Source: Mastigocoleus testarum BC008 (GTDB lineage: Bacteria > Cyanobacteriota > Cyanobacteriia > Cyanobacteriales > Nostocaceae). Taken from it: a stretch of 38,523 bases of DNA. Positions 1-9,642 of this stretch are shown here, one piece after another. The stretch lies in NCBI RefSeq assembly GCF_001456025.1, contig NZ_LMTZ01000012.1, forward strand, positions 1-38,523, read 5' to 3'. Within the stretch, counting starts at the first letter, position 1. Each line of letters opens with the position of its first letter. Below the pieces are notes generated by a model that was given only the letters and a program-made list of their open reading frames with translations, was not told where the DNA came from and did not search any database. A program made the position numbers and the translations under genes.

Positions 1-516
1 TCCGATCTCATAACCATAGTTTAGGGTAACTTTGTGTTTGATGTGTTTGAGGAGGAGATTGTTTATGCTGATGAGTCAGGTATGGATTATCGAGATGACT
101 ATGGTTATGGCTACAATCCTCGAGGAGAGCGATTTTATGACCTAAAGTCTGGTCGCAGAACAGGTAGAGTCAATATGATTGCCGCACTTTGTGGTCAACA
201 GCTGTTAGCACCCTTCACTATTGAAGGAGCTTGCAACCGTCAGGTATTTGAAACTTGGTTAGAAACCTGCTTGATTCCCACCCTGAAACCAGGACAAAAA
301 CTGGTGATTGACAATGCCACCTTTCATAAAGGTGGACGCATTGAAGAACTGGTTCAAGCCGCAGGCTGCGAGGTGTGCTACTTACCACCTTATTCACCAG
401 ATTTAAACCGGATTGAAAAATGCTGGTCATGGCTAAAAAGTCGAATTCGCAAACAACTCGAGAATTTTGGAACACTGCGAGAAGCCATGGAGCATGTCTT
501 GACTTTAGCGTCCTAG
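1..516 (+). mobile_element. IS630-family transposase, C-terminal part
   Basis: The reading frame is open from about 25 to 516 and encodes the DDE catalytic part of an IS630-type transposase, which cuts and rejoins insertion-sequence ends. The three acidic blocks are visible: ADESG near residue 13, IDNATFHKG near residue 93, and the PPYSPDLNRIEKCW block near residues 117-130. The C-terminus (EHVLTLAS) is where relatives end, so the 3' end is complete. The N-terminal helix-turn-helix half is missing: an in-frame TAG at 22-24 closes the frame, and residues before VYADESG do not resemble the usual sequence. It is either the second frame of a two-frame transposase or a 5'-truncated copy; the window edge prevents a decision. 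Its 5' edge carries one copy of a 23-bp direct repeat. Confidence 0.8.
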
Positions 517-781
517 CTAACCTGGCGGTTGCTATAAAAGACATTTTAGCTATCTCTATCACTCAGAAAACCAATATCAAAATCCTGCGCATTCATTACA
601 AGCAGTTATTCCCAAACAGCCCTACGGTCACGAATTACATTTGTATCGTCAAGATAGTGACTATTTTTTGATGACTACCGCAATTCGTTACGGTGCAAAT
701 ATTCTCCAAAACACAGCAGTAAAAGACATTGAAATAGATTCAGAAGGAGTACAAGTAATTAGGGTAACTTTGTGTTTGATG
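21..781. repeat. 23-bp exact direct repeat pair bounding the IS and gene remnant
   Basis: Positions 21-43 and 759-781 are identical over 23 bases (TTAGGGTAACTTTG followed by TGTTTGATG) and diverge immediately on both sides. One copy sits at the truncated 5' edge of the transposase frame, the other at the point where halogenase-like similarity ends. The pair is too long for an IS630 target duplication (normally TA). A recombination scar or a piece of IS end present twice is more likely. Confidence 0.7.
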
Positions 782-790
782 CCTTAATAT
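521..790 (+). pseudogene. FAD-dependent halogenase/oxidoreductase fragment
   Basis: The frame open from 521 to a TAA at 785-787 encodes, from about 569, a stretch containing [20 protein letters not shown] and then [17 protein letters not shown]. By recall this matches the internal part of flavin-dependent halogenase-like or tryptophan-halogenase-like monooxygenases, where a Tyr/Phe-rich block precedes the AI.YGA segment. Neither the N-terminal FAD-binding GxGxxG region nor a C-terminus is present. The similarity stops at about 758, where a 23-bp sequence also found at 21-43 begins. This is a gene remnant broken by IS activity. The exact subfamily is uncertain because only about 65 recognisable residues remain. 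Confidence 0.5.
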
Positions 791-1794
791 GTTCAAAACT
801 TATTTTTTGTTTTTCCTCGAATAACGAATCAATCTGTATCTTACTTTTTCAGCAAGCCCTATGTAATCAAAGACTTCCATGTATCGCCTCCTACAACAAT
901 CCCTAAGTTCTTTTTAAAAGCTGTTACTTCAAAGGCTTAAAAATCAACGAAAATAGCGCATTAATATTTGCTTTTCAGTTTTGCTTGAAATGCTAAAAAA
1001 TATTGAATATATCTCATTTTTTACGTTTCAAAAACACTTTATATACAGAAAAAAGCATTAATAAATCAGAATCAATTCTTTATTAATGATAGAGATAAGT
1101 ATCAATATTTTCCTGATTATAAGCTATGTAATTAGTCTAAAATACTAGACCGCGTTTCAATTTTTAGACAATTACAACTATAGGCGATAGAATTTATAGC
1201 TTTATCTTGCTTGAATTTATTTCATTCAATACCGACAAATTATCATTGCCAAGAAAATCAAACCAATTAGATTCAATAGCTATTTCTCTACGTCTATAAT
1301 TATATCTATTAAAGAAAAACTTATTATTAAAGCGTAAAGTAAATTTGTATTTGTTTACTAATATTTACGTTCGTGTTTATTTGAAATATCTCTATACTAA
1401 TCATTTAGAATTATTTTGGTCAATTTATCATATAAGTGATGGTGTAAACCATAAATGCTAAATGATGAGCTCTAAATTACAAATTCACTATTTACTAGAA
1501 TCACAAACTAAAATATAAGTCTATAAACATTTTTAGGATATAATCTCAAGAATGATTTTCAATAGTCAATATAAAAAATAATTAATTCGTTAGGATTAGT
1601 GTAGATTAGAATCTCAAATTACTTTCTATTAGTTAGAATTTAATCAACGGCTCTTTGATCCTGAAAATTAAAATATCTACTTTAATTCATCCCTTTAGAG
1701 GAAATTCTAGATTTATCAATTTTTCTCAGCTAAAGACTTTTCTAAGCTGAATAAATAAATTTAAAACTTAGTATTACATAATATTTGGGTATTC
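782..1794. other. About 1 kb AT-rich spacer without recognisable genes
   Basis: Both strands are dense with stop codons and very AT-rich. I see no tRNA, rRNA or convincing ORF. The 15-mer TTCAGCAAGCCCTAT at 848-862 recurs at 17485-17499 and may be debris of an insertion sequence. The promoter of the downstream HlyD-type gene should lie near the 3' end, but no clear sigma-70 box stands out. Confidence 0.6.
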
Positions 1795-3234
1795 ATGAAG
1801 CAGTTACCTTTACAAAAGCAAAAAGAGCAGGAGCAAATAAATCCTAAATCAAGGTATCAGTTGGTTCAAAAGCGTATACCTATACTCTCTCGCCAACAGT
1901 GGATATATGTTTCTCTTGGACTTGCTACCTGCGTGCTTGTGATTTTAGCACTCCGTCCAACACCAATTCTGGTAGATACTAAGTTGGTAGAACGTGGTAC
2001 CCTGCAAACAACAGTTAATGCTGAAGGAAAAACCAGAATCAAAGAAGATTTTGTCATTTCTGCACCGGTGAATGGTCGCCTTGACAGGATTAAGTTAGAT
2101 GAAGGTGACTTAGTAAAAAAAGGAAGTATTGTCGCCCGGATTGACCCTTTACCATTAAATAGCGCGGTTAACGAAGCTCTCGGAAAATTAGCAGAGGCAA
2201 AATCACGACGTCAAGGTGTTGCGACCCTACGACCAAAATCAGAACAATTAGCTCAAGCTCGCAGTCGAATAAGCGCAGCTCGAGCAAATCAACTTCAAAC
2301 AGAGGCGAAAGTAACTCAAGCAAAAGCAGCACTCAAACAAGCCCGACACGATACAAAACGTGCAAAGGAACTTGCAGCTCAAGGAGTAATTCCCTCTCAA
2401 AGTAGAGAAAGAGCAGAACTAGATTTAGTTACCCGTGAAGAAAGTTTAGAATCAGCAACTTTAGCAGCTAGAGCAGCAACGAAAGAATTAGAGGTTGCAC
2501 AAGCTGCACTCAAGGTACTTCAAAAAGAACAACGCGACCCTGATTATTTGCTCAAAGTTTATGATTCTCAGGTTGCTAGTATTGAAGCACAACTGGCAAA
2601 ATTGCAAGATGATGCATCTCGCACTAATATCCGTTCTCCCATAGAAGGAGAAGTCTTGCGAATTTTGCAAAAAAGCTCGAGCTTTGTCAGCGAGGGTACT
2701 CCAATAATTAAAGTTGGCGATCCAAAAGATTTAGAATTGGTAATTGATGCTCTTTCACAGGATGCACTCAAAATCAAACCAGGAAATACAATCCTGATCG
2801 AGCAAGGGAATAGTGATATTAAGGATTTACCGACAAATTTTTTAAAAGCTAAAGTTAGGTTAGTAGAACCGTCAGCTTTCACTAAAGTTTCTGCTTTAGG
2901 AGTTGAAGAACAGCGCGTAAATGTGATTGGTGATTTTGTTGACCCAGCGGTTAATTTTGGTGATGCTTACCGAGTGGACGTACAAATAGTGGTTTGGGAA
3001 AGCAACAATATTTTGAAAGTACCTTTAAGCAGCCTTTTCCGTTGCGATCGCAAGTGGTGCGTTTTTGTCGTTAAAAACGGTAAAGCAGAACGTCGATTTG
3101 TGGAGATTGGAAATCGTAGCAACTATGAGGTAGAAGTTCGTCAGGGCTTAGGTGAAGGTGAAGCGGTTATTTTACATCCCAATGAAAAAATAGAAGTGGG
3201 TGTTGCCGTAAGGTCTAATAAAAAGAATAGCTAA
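1795..3234 (+). CDS. HlyD/RND-type periplasmic adaptor (membrane fusion protein)
   Basis: This 479-aa protein should link an inner-membrane exporter (ABC or RND) to an outer-membrane channel. A short basic cytoplasmic tail is followed by one membrane segment (about residues 36-54, IYVSLGLATCVLVILAL). A first lipoyl/barrel half follows (about 60-120, with SAPVNGRLDRIKLDEGDLVKKG), then a long Ala/Gln/Lys-rich alpha-helical hairpin (about 125-275), then the second lipoyl half (RSPIEGEVLRI) and beta-barrel/membrane-proximal domains to the end. The length is typical of the family. No exporter or outer-membrane gene lies beside it: the next gene starts 426 bp downstream and is unrelated. The partner must be encoded elsewhere, or upstream genes were lost with the IS event. 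Substrate unknown. Confidence 0.88.
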   Translation: MKQLPLQKQKEQEQINPKSRYQLVQKRIPILSRQQWIYVSLGLATCVLVILALRPTPILVDTKLVERGTLQTTVNAEGKTRIKEDFVISAPVNGRLDRIKLDEGDLVKKGSIVARIDPLPLNSAVNEALGKLAEAKSRRQGVATLRPKSEQLAQARSRISAARANQLQTEAKVTQAKAALKQARHDTKRAKELAAQGVIPSQSRERAELDLVTREESLESATLAARAATKELEVAQAALKVLQKEQRDPDYLLKVYDSQVASIEAQLAKLQDDASRTNIRSPIEGEVLRILQKSSSFVSEGTPIIKVGDPKDLELVIDALSQDALKIKPGNTILIEQGNSDIKDLPTNFLKAKVRLVEPSAFTKVSALGVEEQRVNVIGDFVDPAVNFGDAYRVDVQIVVWESNNILKVPLSSLFRCDRKWCVFVVKNGKAERRFVEIGNRSNYEVEVRQGLGEGEAVILHPNEKIEVGVAVRSNKKNS

Positions 3235-3660
3235 TAGAATTTACTTAGATAGAATATACCACTAAAAATACTTTTTACTGAAAAAAACTTACAGTTTTTA
3301 CCACTAAGGGCTGCAAAGTTTTTAAATTTTTTCCTATATCACTAAGAAGTCATATTTTGTCATTGGTCCTAAATAAATTAAATAATTTCGCTTCTGAAAT
3401 CAACTCTATTGGGACTGTTTAACTTTTGTGAATTTATGCAATGTAAATTTTATGGTAGCTTACTAAATCTTTATAAAGACAAGACGAAAAATGAATTTCA
3501 ATAAAAAAAACACTTCTTTAATAAGCAAATAGTTAAAAAAGTAAACTCTTATTAATTCATGTATTTTTGTGATAAATGCAACGTCATGCAGTCAACTGGT
3601 TTACGATAAAATGTATAAAAAACGATGCTTTTTGAATTAGCTGTTTATACTTGAAAGCTA
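3235..3660. other. AT-rich intergenic region before the helicase gene
   Basis: There is no ORF of note on either strand and no RNA gene that I recognise. It separates the adaptor gene from the helicase-nuclease gene and presumably carries the promoter of the latter. No purine-rich ribosome-binding site is evident just before the ATG at 3661. Confidence 0.5.
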
Positions 3661-6600
3661 ATGAGTAAGAACGTGAATCAGGGTGTTGATGAAAAAATCA
3701 TAGAGTGGAAGAAGAAACTTACCGATGACAAGAAAGATAATCCGCTACTAAACCTAAGTAAAACCAAAAAAGCAAAAATTGAGATTTCTAAGGTAAAACC
3801 TTCTGCTTTATTTACAACATTTGCCGAAGATAGTTCCGAAGGTGTTGCGATCGAGGATTTAGTAAATGAGCAAATAGACTCCGATTTTATTAAGCTTCTT
3901 GAAAAACTGCTAAGCGGAGCCACATCAACATTGAGTGAGAAGGGATTTAACAGTTTATTCCTGGTACTTGGTACTTTGACGTGGTTTGATATCCAAAAGT
4001 CTTCGAAAAAGCAGGAACAGGAAGAATTTGTTTCTCCATTGCTGCTTATTCCAATTTATTTACAAAAAAAAGGCAAGAATCCACCAGAGTATAAGCTATC
4101 ACCCACTGGTGAAGAGGTTACTATTAATTTTCTTGTAGCAAATAAGTTACGGGATGAATTTGATATTACTTTACCAGACAGTGAAAAAATTCAAGATTTA
4201 GGCTATGAAAGATTTATAGATGAGATACGTAATGCTATCGCGAAGAAGGAAGATTGGAAAGTAGAGGAGACTGCTTGTATTACCTTGTTTGAGTCTGTTA
4301 AAACAGCGATGATAAAAGATATCGAACAACATAAAGAACTCATCGCCAATCACTCTATTTTGCAAGGACTTGCTCTGAAAAAACCTGTAGAGAATCCAAA
4401 TCATATTGAAATTGCAGATACACAACTCGATACAATTAATCCGGAATCAATTTATCAAATATGTGATGCTGACTCCAGCCAACAAGTAGTAATTGAAACT
4501 GCAAAAGCAGGATTAAGTTTTGTTGTTCAGGGACCTCCAGGAACAGGAAAAAGCCAAACGATCGCGAATATCATTGCAGAATTAATCGCTCAAGATAAGA
4601 GAGTGCTTCTGGTGGCTGAAAAGCAAACCGCCTTAGAAGCAGTGTATAAAAAATTTAGCTCTGAGAAATGTAAGCTTGAAGAGCTATGTTTAAATTTACA
4701 CCACAAGGAAGGTGCGATAAGTCCCAAGGAATTTGTAACAGAGTTAAGTAAAACAAAAGGGTTGTTATCACAACGAAATGAGGAGTCGGAGTCACAAAAA
4801 ACGAGGCGAGGTATTTTCTTTCAGGAATTAGACAAATCTCGCCAAATTATCAATGATAATACTGCAAGCTTGCATCAAAGATATAAACCAATCGATAGAT
4901 CTGCGTTTGAACTTTTTGGCGAAATTCTGAAACTGGAAAGAGAAAAAGTTCCATCATTAAAATTTAATATTAATAACCTCCAAGACTGGTCGCAAGAAAT
5001 ATTATTGTTGAAAGCTAAGAATTTAATAAACGACTTAGGACAGTTTGAGGCATTTTTTCGAGGTAAACAAAATACTATATGGTCGGATAGTCCGGTAAAA
5101 AAATGGGATTCCGACGTTAGCGGCGAATTAAGTCAGAATATCAATAATCTACGAGAGGGAGTTGAGTTAGCAAAAAAAACGGCTATTCGTTTGCGAGATT
5201 TATTAAAAATAGAACATCCTAGGACTCTATTAGCCTTAAACAGAATTCAGCCAGCTGTTGCTCATATTATTGATGTTCCATGTGTTCCAAAAGGATGTCC
5301 TCAAGGTAGAAATTTAGATAGCTTAAAACAACTTTATTCCCAACTAAAAAATGAGATTGATAATCTTCAAAAAATTAGTTCAGAATTAAATCATAAATAT
5401 ATCCAAGAATTTCTAAACTGGGATTTGTCAAGAATTAGAGATTTGAAGCGAGAGTTTCGAGAATATAAAGGATTTTTTCGCTGGTTCCGAATTGGTTATT
5501 GGCAGATTCGTCGTCGTGTTTGTACATTAAGAAAAGAAAAAAATCGAGTTAATTATAATAAATTGACAGCAGATATAGAGCAGGCTTTAGAGCGTCAAAA
5601 AATACTGAGCAAGTTACGAGATCGGACGCATGATTATTATCGTAACTTCGAATTATTTTTTGATGGAGGAATGCCTGATTTGGAGGCGATTGAAAATGGA
5701 TTAACTTGGTTAGAAGATTTGCAAAAATATCAAATATCTTCTAAAGCAGTAGCAGCAATTATTTCATCAGATGAACAAATACAGGAACTCAGAAATTTAC
5801 TTCCGGATTTGGAAGATTCTATAAATCTCATTCAGGAAGGTTTTGAATTTCTGAGAAAACACTTTCCACAGTATCGCATGACTAAAGCTAATGAGTTGGA
5901 AAGAAAAGTTCTAGATGTGATAGAAAGTTTTATCCAAGAAGCCGAAAAAGAACTATCTTTGTTTCAACAATTATTAGACTGTAAACAGAGGGTAGAGGAA
6001 TTAGAAGCGATTGGAGCTACAGATTTCTTGTCCAAGCTGCGACAGTCTGATATTCCCCCTCAGCATTGGTTTACGGTCTTGCAAAAAGGTGTTTATAAAA
6101 ACTGGCTAGAATATATAGATTCAAATAATTCTGAATTACGAAACTTTAATCAAAACAGACAGGAACAAAGAATAGAAGAATTTTCTCAACTTGATACTCA
6201 ACAGTACCAAGAAGCGATCGGGCGTTTGAAACAACTCCACGCTAGAAGATGGGAAAAATGGTCTGTAAAACCAGAGGCGAGAGAACAAATAGTATTATTA
6301 GAACAGCAATATAAATTAAAAAGAGGACATCAGAGAATACGTCAATTCATTAAAAATGTTCCTGAGCTTGTGACAACCCTCAAGCCATTTTGCTTGATGA
6401 GTCCGCTTGCTGTCAGTCAGTACGTAGATCCAGAAGCTATCAAATTTGATGTTGTGATTTTTGATGAAGCTTCTCAGGTGTGTACTGAAGATGCAGTACC
6501 CTCAATTATGCGAGCAAACCAGGTAATTGTTGTCGGTGATGATAAGCAGTTACCCCCAACGTCCTACTTTAAGAACAATTCTTCATCTGACAACGAAGAG

Positions 6601-7665
6601 CTAGAAATATATGAAAGTTTGCTCGACGAGTCTTCAACAGTCCTAAATAAATTTACCTTAAAATGGCATTATCGCAGCAAACATGAGAGTTTAATTGCCT
6701 TTTCTAACTACAAATTTTATGATTCAGAGCTTTTAACTTTTCCAAATCCTGTAAAAGATTCTAGTAGAGGCGTACATTTTTATTATGTTGAAGATGGGAT
6801 GTATGCTCGTGGTACTGACAGAAATAATCTTCGTGAAGCAGAAGAAGTAGCACAAATCGCATTAAATCATTTTCGAGAAAATCAGGAAAATCCGGATTTA
6901 TCCTTAGGAATTGTGACTTTAAATCAAGAACAAGCAAACACTATACAGGAACAAATTAATCAACTCAGTTCAGATAATCCACAATTTGAAGAGTTTTCTC
7001 AGGAAGATTCAGGGAAGTTTTTTATCAAACCATTAGACAAAGTTCAGGGAGACCAACAAGAGGTAATTATTTTTAGTTTTGGGTATGGGTTTGATGAAGC
7101 AAAAAAAATAACTTATAACTTTGGTCCTTTAACACAAGTAGGAGGAAGAAGACGACTGAACGTGGCGATAACTCGGGCTAAAAGTAAATTTATATTAGTA
7201 AGTTCAATCAAATCTGGAGACTTCCAACCATCAAAAAATCCAGAAACAAATCTCATTAAAGAGTATTTTGCCTATGTCGAAAATGGAGGTGGAATATTAG
7301 AAGATAAACTTAATGATAATTTATCCTACTCTGATTTTCTATTTGAAGAAGATGTTTATCAAGCTCTTACAGAACGGGGGTATAAAGTTAAGAAATGGGT
7401 AGGTCGTTCAGCATATCCTATTGATTTAGCAATAATCGACGAGCGACAACAAGAAACAGAAGCATTTCTATTAGCTATAGTCTGTGATGGAACAATTTAT
7501 CAAAAGTATCCCACCGCACGCGAACGCAATCGGTTACGTCAAAAAATTCTACAAGACTTGGGTTGGAATATTTATACAATTTGGTCGAAAGAGTGGTTTC
7601 GCGATCGAGAGAATCAGATAAGCGAATTAGTAAACCACATAGAAAATTTGCGAAATCAGAAATAA
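3661..7665 (+). CDS. DUF4011 / SF1 helicase / Vsr-like nuclease protein (Hhe-like)
   Basis: This 1334-aa protein begins with a DUF4011-like region (about 10-240, with EWKKKLTDDKKDNPLLNL). An SF1 (UPF1-like, AAA_11/AAA_12) helicase follows: Walker A GPPGTGKS at 291-298, Walker B/motif II DEASQ at 935-939, WHYRS at 1002-1006, LDKVQGDQQEVIIFS (motif V) and LNVAITRAK (motif VI) at 1166-1174. About 600 residues rich in coiled coil separate motifs I and II. The last 110 residues (about 1225-1334) look like the REase_MTES_1575/Vsr-like fold: FEEDVYQAL, then IDLAI with D1255, CDG, and LGWNIYTIWS. The family precedent is the DUF4011-helicase-Vsr architecture reported as an anti-phage gene (Hhe). A role in sensing and cutting foreign DNA is inferred. 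It is followed after 57 bp by a protease-type gene. No perfect HIP1 site occurs within it. Confidence 0.87.
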   Translation: MSKNVNQGVDEKIIEWKKKLTDDKKDNPLLNLSKTKKAKIEISKVKPSALFTTFAEDSSEGVAIEDLVNEQIDSDFIKLLEKLLSGATSTLSEKGFNSLFLVLGTLTWFDIQKSSKKQEQEEFVSPLLLIPIYLQKKGKNPPEYKLSPTGEEVTINFLVANKLRDEFDITLPDSEKIQDLGYERFIDEIRNAIAKKEDWKVEETACITLFESVKTAMIKDIEQHKELIANHSILQGLALKKPVENPNHIEIADTQLDTINPESIYQICDADSSQQVVIETAKAGLSFVVQGPPGTGKSQTIANIIAELIAQDKRVLLVAEKQTALEAVYKKFSSEKCKLEELCLNLHHKEGAISPKEFVTELSKTKGLLSQRNEESESQKTRRGIFFQELDKSRQIINDNTASLHQRYKPIDRSAFELFGEILKLEREKVPSLKFNINNLQDWSQEILLLKAKNLINDLGQFEAFFRGKQNTIWSDSPVKKWDSDVSGELSQNINNLREGVELAKKTAIRLRDLLKIEHPRTLLALNRIQPAVAHIIDVPCVPKGCPQGRNLDSLKQLYSQLKNEIDNLQKISSELNHKYIQEFLNWDLSRIRDLKREFREYKGFFRWFRIGYWQIRRRVCTLRKEKNRVNYNKLTADIEQALERQKILSKLRDRTHDYYRNFELFFDGGMPDLEAIENGLTWLEDLQKYQISSKAVAAIISSDEQIQELRNLLPDLEDSINLIQEGFEFLRKHFPQYRMTKANELERKVLDVIESFIQEAEKELSLFQQLLDCKQRVEELEAIGATDFLSKLRQSDIPPQHWFTVLQKGVYKNWLEYIDSNNSELRNFNQNRQEQRIEEFSQLDTQQYQEAIGRLKQLHARRWEKWSVKPEAREQIVLLEQQYKLKRGHQRIRQFIKNVPELVTTLKPFCLMSPLAVSQYVDPEAIKFDVVIFDEASQVCTEDAVPSIMRANQVIVVGDDKQLPPTSYFKNNSSSDNEELEIYESLLDESSTVLNKFTLKWHYRSKHESLIAFSNYKFYDSELLTFPNPVKDSSRGVHFYYVEDGMYARGTDRNNLREAEEVAQIALNHFRENQENPDLSLGIVTLNQEQANTIQEQINQLSSDNPQFEEFSQEDSGKFFIKPLDKVQGDQQEVIIFSFGYGFDEAKKITYNFGPLTQVGGRRRLNVAITRAKSKFILVSSIKSGDFQPSKNPETNLIKEYFAYVENGGGILEDKLNDNLSYSDFLFEEDVYQALTERGYKVKKWVGRSAYPIDLAIIDERQQETEAFLLAIVCDGTIYQKYPTARERNRLRQKILQDLGWNIYTIWSKEWFRDRENQISELVNHIENLRNQK

Positions 7666-7722
7666 TTTGAATCCCTCGTATTATGTAACCAATAAAATAT
7701 TATTTAGATTTTCGTTACGTTT

Positions 7723-9126
7723 ATGGAATCAATAGAACTTGAAGAGCTTTTAAAAAATATTCAAGAGCTACAGTCAATAATGATTGGAGTTCCTACTCGT
7801 AAATACAGTATTCAGGATAAAGATGAAGAATACAAGGAATTATATCAGGAAATTGAATCACAAATAGAAGAACTTCAATACGAAGGACTACCTATTGAAA
7901 ATCCAAATAGTTTTCACTCTCTTTGGGATTGGTACGAACATTATACATCTAATAAATTACGTAAATCTGCTCGAAAAGGGGGATATATTCACGATATTTA
8001 TCAAGATATTTGTAATCAAGTTGAGATTACTTTATATCAGTGTTATTTAGAAAAAATTCCATCAGAAGATTTAGAACTAAATTTAGAATTCTCACGTATT
8101 GAAGAATTAAAAAGCAAAATAGAAAAGTTACAGAACATCATGATAGATGTGGCAACCCTAGGAGATGCACCTTACTATATTGATGATAAAGAGCAAGAAT
8201 ATAGTCAAATTTATCGAGAACTTAGCTGGCATATAGTAATTATTCAAAGTAGAGGAGTAGCAGTATTAAATCCTAATAAATTCCGGTCACTTTGGCAATG
8301 GTATGATTTTTACTCCGAACAACTTGAAAATACAAAAAATGCACGAATAGATTACATAAAAAATATTTACCTGGAAATTCTGAAGCCATTTGATCGAGTA
8401 TTAAAAAAATATCGTAACAAATCAAATTCTACTGAAGAATTTATCCAATATTTGAAGAGTAGATTTCAACAAGTAAATTCTATCTTACCCACTACTACAG
8501 TATTGACAGCAGATGCAAGCAATAGTTCACTATCATCTAGCTTGCAAGTATCTAATAAAAGTAATAGTGAAAGCTTAGCTCAAAAATTTGATCAGGTTCC
8601 CAGTACAAATCCAATTATACCTACTCAAAGTGTTAATAATTTATCATACGAACAAGAAGATTATAATTCAAATTGGACATATGAAGATGTTATGAATCCA
8701 GAAGTTTTTTTAGAGCAAAAAGATATTCCATCTTTAATTATTGCACTAAATAAATTTGCTCTTAAGGTCAGTGTTGCTAACGATCGGTATAATGCCTTAG
8801 AGACTGCTAATATTGATGATGCATTTTTAAGTAATATCAGATTTGATACTGGATCTAATATATTCGCTCAGTCGCTAGTAGCAGCATTCAAAAACTACCA
8901 AGTATCTAATCAGAATTTAAGCTATCATCCGTTAATCAATTTTCTTAAGTCGTTAACAGATTTAGCACTCATTTACGGATTTAGAGACCAAGATATTGAA
9001 TTATTCAATAGATTAGTCGAAAAAGGTCAAGAAAACTTCGAAGCATTAAAGGCTCGTAATAGTATTGCTAGGATTGAATCTCCTACTGGATGGAAATGCA
9101 ATCGGAACAGGTATATTAATACATAA
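7723..9126 (+). CDS. Effector-associated-type N-terminal part of a protease protein; ends in a frameshift
   Basis: 467 aa read in this frame. Residues about 1-105 and 124-230 are a tandem duplication. Both carry an LQ.IMI motif, a DK..EY..(L/I)Y helix, and a signature SLW.WY..Y (66-74 and 189-197). A Ser/Asn-rich linker (about 250-315) leads to a helical region (about 320-445) ending in LFNRLVEKGQENFEALKARN and then SIARIESPTG. That ending is the usual run-in to a trypsin-like domain in effector-associated-domain proteins. The protease continues in the +1 frame from about 9090, and this frame ends within 12 codons. I read 7723-9622 as one gene of about 640 aa with a single-base frameshift. 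It lies 57 bp after the helicase-nuclease gene. The duplicated N-terminal module is not named with confidence. Confidence 0.75.
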   Translation: MESIELEELLKNIQELQSIMIGVPTRKYSIQDKDEEYKELYQEIESQIEELQYEGLPIENPNSFHSLWDWYEHYTSNKLRKSARKGGYIHDIYQDICNQVEITLYQCYLEKIPSEDLELNLEFSRIEELKSKIEKLQNIMIDVATLGDAPYYIDDKEQEYSQIYRELSWHIVIIQSRGVAVLNPNKFRSLWQWYDFYSEQLENTKNARIDYIKNIYLEILKPFDRVLKKYRNKSNSTEEFIQYLKSRFQQVNSILPTTTVLTADASNSSLSSSLQVSNKSNSESLAQKFDQVPSTNPIIPTQSVNNLSYEQEDYNSNWTYEDVMNPEVFLEQKDIPSLIIALNKFALKVSVANDRYNALETANIDDAFLSNIRFDTGSNIFAQSLVAAFKNYQVSNQNLSYHPLINFLKSLTDLALIYGFRDQDIELFNRLVEKGQENFEALKARNSIARIESPTGWKCNRNRYINT

Positions 9127-9622
9127 TAATTTATTACTTACTTGTAATCATATTTTTACAAAGACACAAGTTAAGCAAGCATGGGCACGTTTTGATTATA
9201 AGTCTGAAAGTAACAACTCTAAAATAAATTTATTTGAACTTGATATAAATTTTATTACTCAAAGCAGACAGTATGATTATGCTTTGCTCCAAATAAAAGG
9301 TAAAGTTCAACCAAAAGCTATTTCTATTAATGAAAATACTATATTAGATAGCGGTCAAGAAATTCGCATCATTCATCATCCGCGAGGAAATCCAGTATTC
9401 ATTTCTAACTTGGGACAAATTATGCAAGTAGGAGAAGATTATATCGATCACAATCTTAAAACTGATGATGGTTCTTCTGGTGCACCAATCTTGAATAATC
9501 AATGGGAGTTAGTTGCAATTCACCAGGGAAATGTAGGTATTGGTCGTAATTTTGAGCCAGGTACGACAGGAGCTATTCCTATCCGTAGCATCTGGAGTCA
9601 AATTTCACCGCACTTTAGTTAG
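9065..9622 (+). CDS. Trypsin-like serine protease domain (second half of frameshifted gene)
   Basis: The serine protease (Trypsin_2-like) fold starts at AIGTGILIHNNLLLTCNHIF. The catalytic triad is intact: His29 in TCNH, Asp71 in YDYALL and Ser138 in DDGSSGAP (numbering from the TTG at 9065). The first ten residues (MLGLNLLLDG) are an out-of-frame translation of the upstream gene, so 9065 is unlikely to be a real start. Removing one base near 9091-9096 gives a continuous SPTG-GNAIGTGILI join, the expected arrangement. The domain probably cleaves a partner or a cell target when the upstream module is engaged. Whether the frameshift is real, programmed or a sequence error cannot be told here. 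The next gene starts 20 bp downstream. Confidence 0.82.
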   Translation: MLGLNLLLDGNAIGTGILIHNNLLLTCNHIFTKTQVKQAWARFDYKSESNNSKINLFELDINFITQSRQYDYALLQIKGKVQPKAISINENTILDSGQEIRIIHHPRGNPVFISNLGQIMQVGEDYIDHNLKTDDGSSGAPILNNQWELVAIHQGNVGIGRNFEPGTTGAIPIRSIWSQISPHFS

Positions 9623-9642
9623 TGCAACAGAGGAATAAATTT

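Noticed and set aside
218..562. 114-codon minus-strand frame over the transposase
   Set aside because: Antisense shadow of the transposase; no similarity to any protein I recognise.
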